The translations under genes were made by a program, and so were the position numbers. From NCBI GenBank assembly GCA_027686065.1, contig JAQCTH010000077.1, positions 1-17,195 of the forward strand: a DNA stretch of 17,195 nucleotides, in the 5' to 3' direction. Shown here in pieces: positions 15,501-17,195 of this stretch (position 1 is the stretch's first letter; each line of letters opens with the position of its first letter). This DNA is from Clostridiaceae bacterium AF10-41 (GTDB lineage: Bacteria; Bacillota; Clostridia; Clostridiales; Clostridiaceae). The notes under the pieces are model-generated. The model saw only the letters and a list, made by a program, of their open reading frames with translations. It was not told the origin of the DNA and made no database searches.

Positions 15501-15955
15501 ATACATCAAACAGGATAATTAGAGACTTAATTAAATTTATAGATAAGAATAGTAACAAAATAGTATTAACTTTATCAGGAAAAAATAAAAATATTAAAAA
15601 GCTTATGCAACTAAATCCAGAATTAAACTATAGGTTTCCATCAATGTTAAATTTTGAAGATTATAAAAAAGATGATTTATTTAATATGGCATTAAATATT
15701 TTGGAAAGTAAAAGATATATTTTAGATAATGAATCTAAAGAAACTTTAAATAAAGTTATAGTTGAGCTGCATGATAATAGAAAGTTAAATTTAAGGAATG
15801 GTTTAATGATAAAACAATACTTAGATATTCTTATTAGAGAGCAAAGTATTAGGATTTGTGATCCTAAAATAAATTCTAAAGAAATGAGTATAATAACTTC
15901 AAATGACATTATTAAAAGTAAAGATCAATTTTTATCAAAGAATATTTTTGAATAA
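12581..15955 (+). CDS. Multi-module AAA+ protein with CbbX/SpoVK-like ATPase domains
   Basis: A 1124-residue cytoplasmic protein without signal or membrane segments. Four AAA+ modules can be read. Residues 1-310 resemble the ClpB/Hsp100 D2 domain: FIGQREFFKEI (18-28), a broken P-loop (GHKNTFKKA, 48-56), and a C-terminal part ending in SDPLRNFILKESIEDGEKI. Module 2 (about 318-575) is CbbX/SpoVK-like and intact: Walker A GNAGTGKT (366-373), Walker B LFIDEAY (426-432), ILAGYE, Arg finger in GLKSRFP, sensor 2 NARFVRN. Module 3 (about 583-845) is also intact: GNPGTGKT (634-641), LFIDEAY (694-700), GLRSRFP, GNGRMVRN. Module 4 (about 853-1124) is degenerate: GEIGTGKK (905-912), YIDSAE (964-969) with Ser where the catalytic Glu should be, NYRFP, and a lost sensor 2 Arg. 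CbbX/SpoVK proteins are usually about 300 residues. GGGAGGT precedes the ATG. CbbX proteins remodel Rubisco; SpoVK acts in spore formation. The substrate here is unknown. Confidence 0.9.
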   Translation: MDKNELILYLEKKLNKEFIGQREFFKEISEYFINKLENNEKGILILAGHKNTFKKASIKTIFEELYEKKLIKNKNLDEIDLASYNFNMGYNAFLTDLYEKLDNNKSDGLMFKNTEKASEEILKLLSNIYPNTCIQLNNDYIIKNKFLVEAKLQDKNKINKIVCHNKFFVFIYNYEDKNEFDEFSQLSLKNREKIFYTRELTQKEKNIIIRKKLINEIQKIESDFGVQVLLGFKDSVNEKETFGVCEHLQKNFNKNSGFDITEYIYYKVSDPLRNFILKESIEDGEKILIYINYNRLYCKVNNEIYRLNKYSTPTLDDVRYKLQSIIGVKELKEFLLNIENNYKVQKIREKLGLRTSRISLNMIFAGNAGTGKTNAARITYEYLNALGLLSTGVFIEVSKADFITENINETAKRTNDIINSAIGGVLFIDEAYALCESENDKVGKEIVDALLKGIEDNRNNLTVILAGYEKDMKEFLSFNQGLKSRFPNIINFEDYKPEEMYEIAMQIAKAKGYRIAKNVKDDLIDLFARNQLTGKNDLGNARFVRNIIENAIIYSSRKYLNNNKREIDLLEREDFNFKASAKFDLEEKLKGIIGLEEVKNLLRSQYKLLVAQEKRKSVGVNTEIEQNLNMVFAGNPGTGKTSIARLVAQMLNSMGLLKVGQLVETDRSSFVANILGETAKKTEEKFKEALGGVLFIDEAYTLANDSLGREAIETLLKLIEDYSREVIVILAGYEQEMEEFFDVNIGLRSRFPLWTNFEDYNPNELLEMSIRLVESKGFKLSKNGHISLKKSFVDIYENSDAQSGNGRMVRNYVENLIRVQSIRIAEEDISVYEMNLITSKDIEKLNTSQYDNEFDLEERLKDLIGNEEAKEFLRDQYKLMRVKEKRKKLGLSTDITRYMNIIFTGEIGTGKKTVLNILSETLYSMGVVKAKNIIEINKEEIIDSMKNGISFEDILNKQIGKVVYIDSAEFLLEDTSNRIIRDLIKFIDKNSNKIVLTLSGKNKNIKKLMQLNPELNYRFPSMLNFEDYKKDDLFNMALNILESKRYILDNESKETLNKVIVELHDNRKLNLRNGLMIKQYLDILIREQSIRICDPKINSKEMSIITSNDIIKSKDQFLSKNIFE

Positions 15956-15983
15956 TATTTTTTATAAAAAATATTATTCAAAA
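15946..15983 (+). repeat. Perfect 38-base palindrome spanning the stop codon of the AAA+ gene
   Basis: TTTTGAATAATATTTTTTA and its exact complement form a 19-bp stem with virtually no loop. The stop codon (15953-15955) lies in the left arm. It is almost purely A/T and could fold into a hairpin at the 3' end of the transcript. Confidence 0.65.
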
Positions 15984-15985
15984 CA

Positions 15986-16025
15986 AAAAGCAGCAGGTAT
16001 ATAGAATCTATATCTTGCTGCTTTT
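15986..16025. terminator. Bidirectional terminator between convergent genes
   Basis: AAAAGCAGCA at the left and TGCTGCTTTT at the right extend inward to an 18-bp stem with one bulge and one wobble pair (15986-16004 with 16008-16025, loop AAT). T-runs exist on both strands, so it can end the AAA+ transcript and the GerMN-protein transcript. Confidence 0.9.
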
Positions 16026-16099
16026 AATTAAATTTACTAATAGTACTTTTAATTAAAAAATAATAGTGATTTATAATTACAATTAAAGATTATATATTA

Positions 16100-17173
16100 T
16101 TAGATATTTAAAGCTTTAATATTACTTACGTCTATATTAATACATTCATTTGATTCTAAACTTATATGACTACCGGAATAAGGTTTTCCATTTACTAATA
16201 TTATAACTTTATCAATTCCATAATTATATGAATAAGTTAATGCTAGAGTTTTCAAAGCAGCAGATTCACTTCCAGAGCCAACTTTAGTTAAAATATTATA
16301 ATAAGACTTTGATAAATCCACGGTTAATGTATTACTATTTTTATCTAATTTAGCAGTACGAACAGATAAACTGTCACCAAACTTAAATGAATTTTCATCA
16401 GGAGTATTTTTTAACTCATTTGTTAATGCTGTTACCAGAGCACCATCTATAACTTCAATAGGTTTATTAATATAATAAAAAACATCATCAGAAGAATTAT
16501 AGTAGTAAAGTCTACAATTTAATGTCTTTCTTGTTTCAGAAGAAGATTCATTATTAGTATCATATGAAGTTTTAGAATATTGAATAGCAGAATTATAGTC
16601 TACTTTAAAATAACCTTCAGGAAGTTCTCCTCTTAGGGAAGTATATAATTCATCACCAAAGTAAATAGCTACTTTATCAACACCTAAATTATAACCATAA
16701 GTTGAAAGTAATGAAGCTAACAATCCGCTTTCAGTTGAAGTACCAAGAACCATTTTATTAACATATGACGAAGAAAAAACTACAGTTAAAAGTTTTTTTT
16801 CTTCATCAATTTTAGCAGAAGTAATTTCTACTTCGTTAGTAAGGGTCATAAAGTTTTTATTAGGAGAATAATTTTGTAATTCTTTAGTTAAAGCTTTCAC
16901 TATTGCTTTATCTGTAACTTGAATTTCTTTATCAATATAATATAATTGAAGTTTTGAAGAGTCAAAATAAAATAACCTAACTTTATTATTAGTTATTGAT
17001 TTATTTTCTTTAGAATTATCATTAGATTTTTCGCTTTCACTAGAATTATCTTTAGATTCTTCTTTATCTATGATATTTTGTGAATTTGGAGGTTGATTAT
17101 TATTTTTCTTGCATCCAACTAATATAAGTGAAAATATTAATGAAAATATCAACAAAAATATTCTTTTTTTCAT
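16100..17173 (-). CDS. Lipoprotein with two GerMN domains
   Basis: A 357-residue exported lipoprotein. A basic N-terminus and hydrophobic core lead to the lipobox LVGC with Cys21. A polar linker rich in Asn, Ser, Glu and Lys (about 22-62) follows. Two GerMN domains come next, at about 65-195 and 217-345. Both begin with a 'RLFYFDSS/RLYYYNSS ... YYI' strand, then a 'VTDKAIVKALTKELQN / VIDGALVTALTNELKN' helix. Both end with 'YGYNLGVDKVAIYFG / YSYNYGIDKVIILVNG'. GerMN is named after the germination/sporulation protein GerM and is also found in lipoproteins of the cell envelope. Its ligand is not well defined. The internal repeat indicates an old domain duplication. The ATG at 17173 follows AGGAAG with a 7-base gap. 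The promoter lies beyond the window end. The gene is convergent with the AAA+ gene. Confidence 0.9.
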   Translation of the reverse strand: MKKRIFLLIFSLIFSLILVGCKKNNNQPPNSQNIIDKEESKDNSSESEKSNDNSKENKSITNNKVRLFYFDSSKLQLYYIDKEIQVTDKAIVKALTKELQNYSPNKNFMTLTNEVEITSAKIDEEKKLLTVVFSSSYVNKMVLGTSTESGLLASLLSTYGYNLGVDKVAIYFGDELYTSLRGELPEGYFKVDYNSAIQYSKTSYDTNNESSSETRKTLNCRLYYYNSSDDVFYYINKPIEVIDGALVTALTNELKNTPDENSFKFGDSLSVRTAKLDKNSNTLTVDLSKSYYNILTKVGSGSESAALKTLALTYSYNYGIDKVIILVNGKPYSGSHISLESNECINIDVSNIKALNI

Positions 17174-17195
17174 TTAATCACTTCCTAAATTTGTA

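Noticed and set aside
15205..15909. Two open frames on the minus strand within the AAA+ gene
   Set aside because: Their Leu/Ile/Ser/Phe-rich translations are typical antisense shadows of a well-supported gene.
1..17195. CRISPR array, tRNA or rRNA gene, insertion sequence or prophage genes
   Set aside because: No regularly spaced direct repeats, cloverleaf-like segments, transposase or integrase motifs were seen. The palindromic elements have no coding content.

Overview
The window is very AT-rich (by eye roughly a quarter G+C), uses AGA/TTA/ATA codons heavily, has strong GGAGG-type ribosome binding sites and shows typical firmicute sigma-A promoters. The gene set (Vga/Lsa-like ABC-F, TetM-like GTPase, L-lactate dehydrogenase, nickel-type glyoxalase I, GerMN lipoprotein, CbbX/SpoVK-type AAA+ ATPases) points to a low-GC, spore-forming Firmicute, most likely Clostridium sensu stricto. 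No phage, IS, CRISPR or tRNA gene is visible. It looks like an ordinary chromosomal stretch with one uncommon large gene.

Layout. (1) 112-4295: a divergent pair that acts on the ribosome. An ABC-F protein (minus, 165-1814) has a long leader and an intrinsic terminator whose U-tract touches the start codon. A TetM/EF-G-like translational GTPase (plus, 2318-4270) faces away from it. (2) 4519-5803: two convergent lipoprotein genes around a long hairpin terminator. The first resembles DUF3997 proteins; the second is unrecognised. (3) 5926-7645: glyoxalase I and L-lactate dehydrogenase, two separate units that both handle three-carbon products of glycolysis. (4) 7771-9570: a membrane-anchored L,D-transpeptidase and a small three-helix membrane protein. 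A 450-base gene-free stretch with a 93-base imperfect palindrome follows. (5) 10035-12416: endonuclease IV, a 380-base gap holding a nested, comparatively GC-rich palindromic element, and a class I methyltransferase of unknown target. (6) 12581-15955: a 1124-residue protein that I read as four AAA+ modules, namely a degenerate Hsp100/ClpB-D2-like module, two intact CbbX/SpoVK-like ATPases and a degenerate third CbbX-like module. (7) 16100-17173 (minus): a lipoprotein with two GerMN domains, convergent with the AAA+ gene across a bidirectional terminator.

Most genes are monocistronic, each with its own leader and terminator. The clearest candidates for something under-described are the four-module AAA+ protein (two inactive modules at the ends, non-canonical pore loops in the active ones), the ABC-F attenuator, and the palindromic element at 10961-11134. 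All three were read by eye, so the alignment and folding checks named below would decide them.
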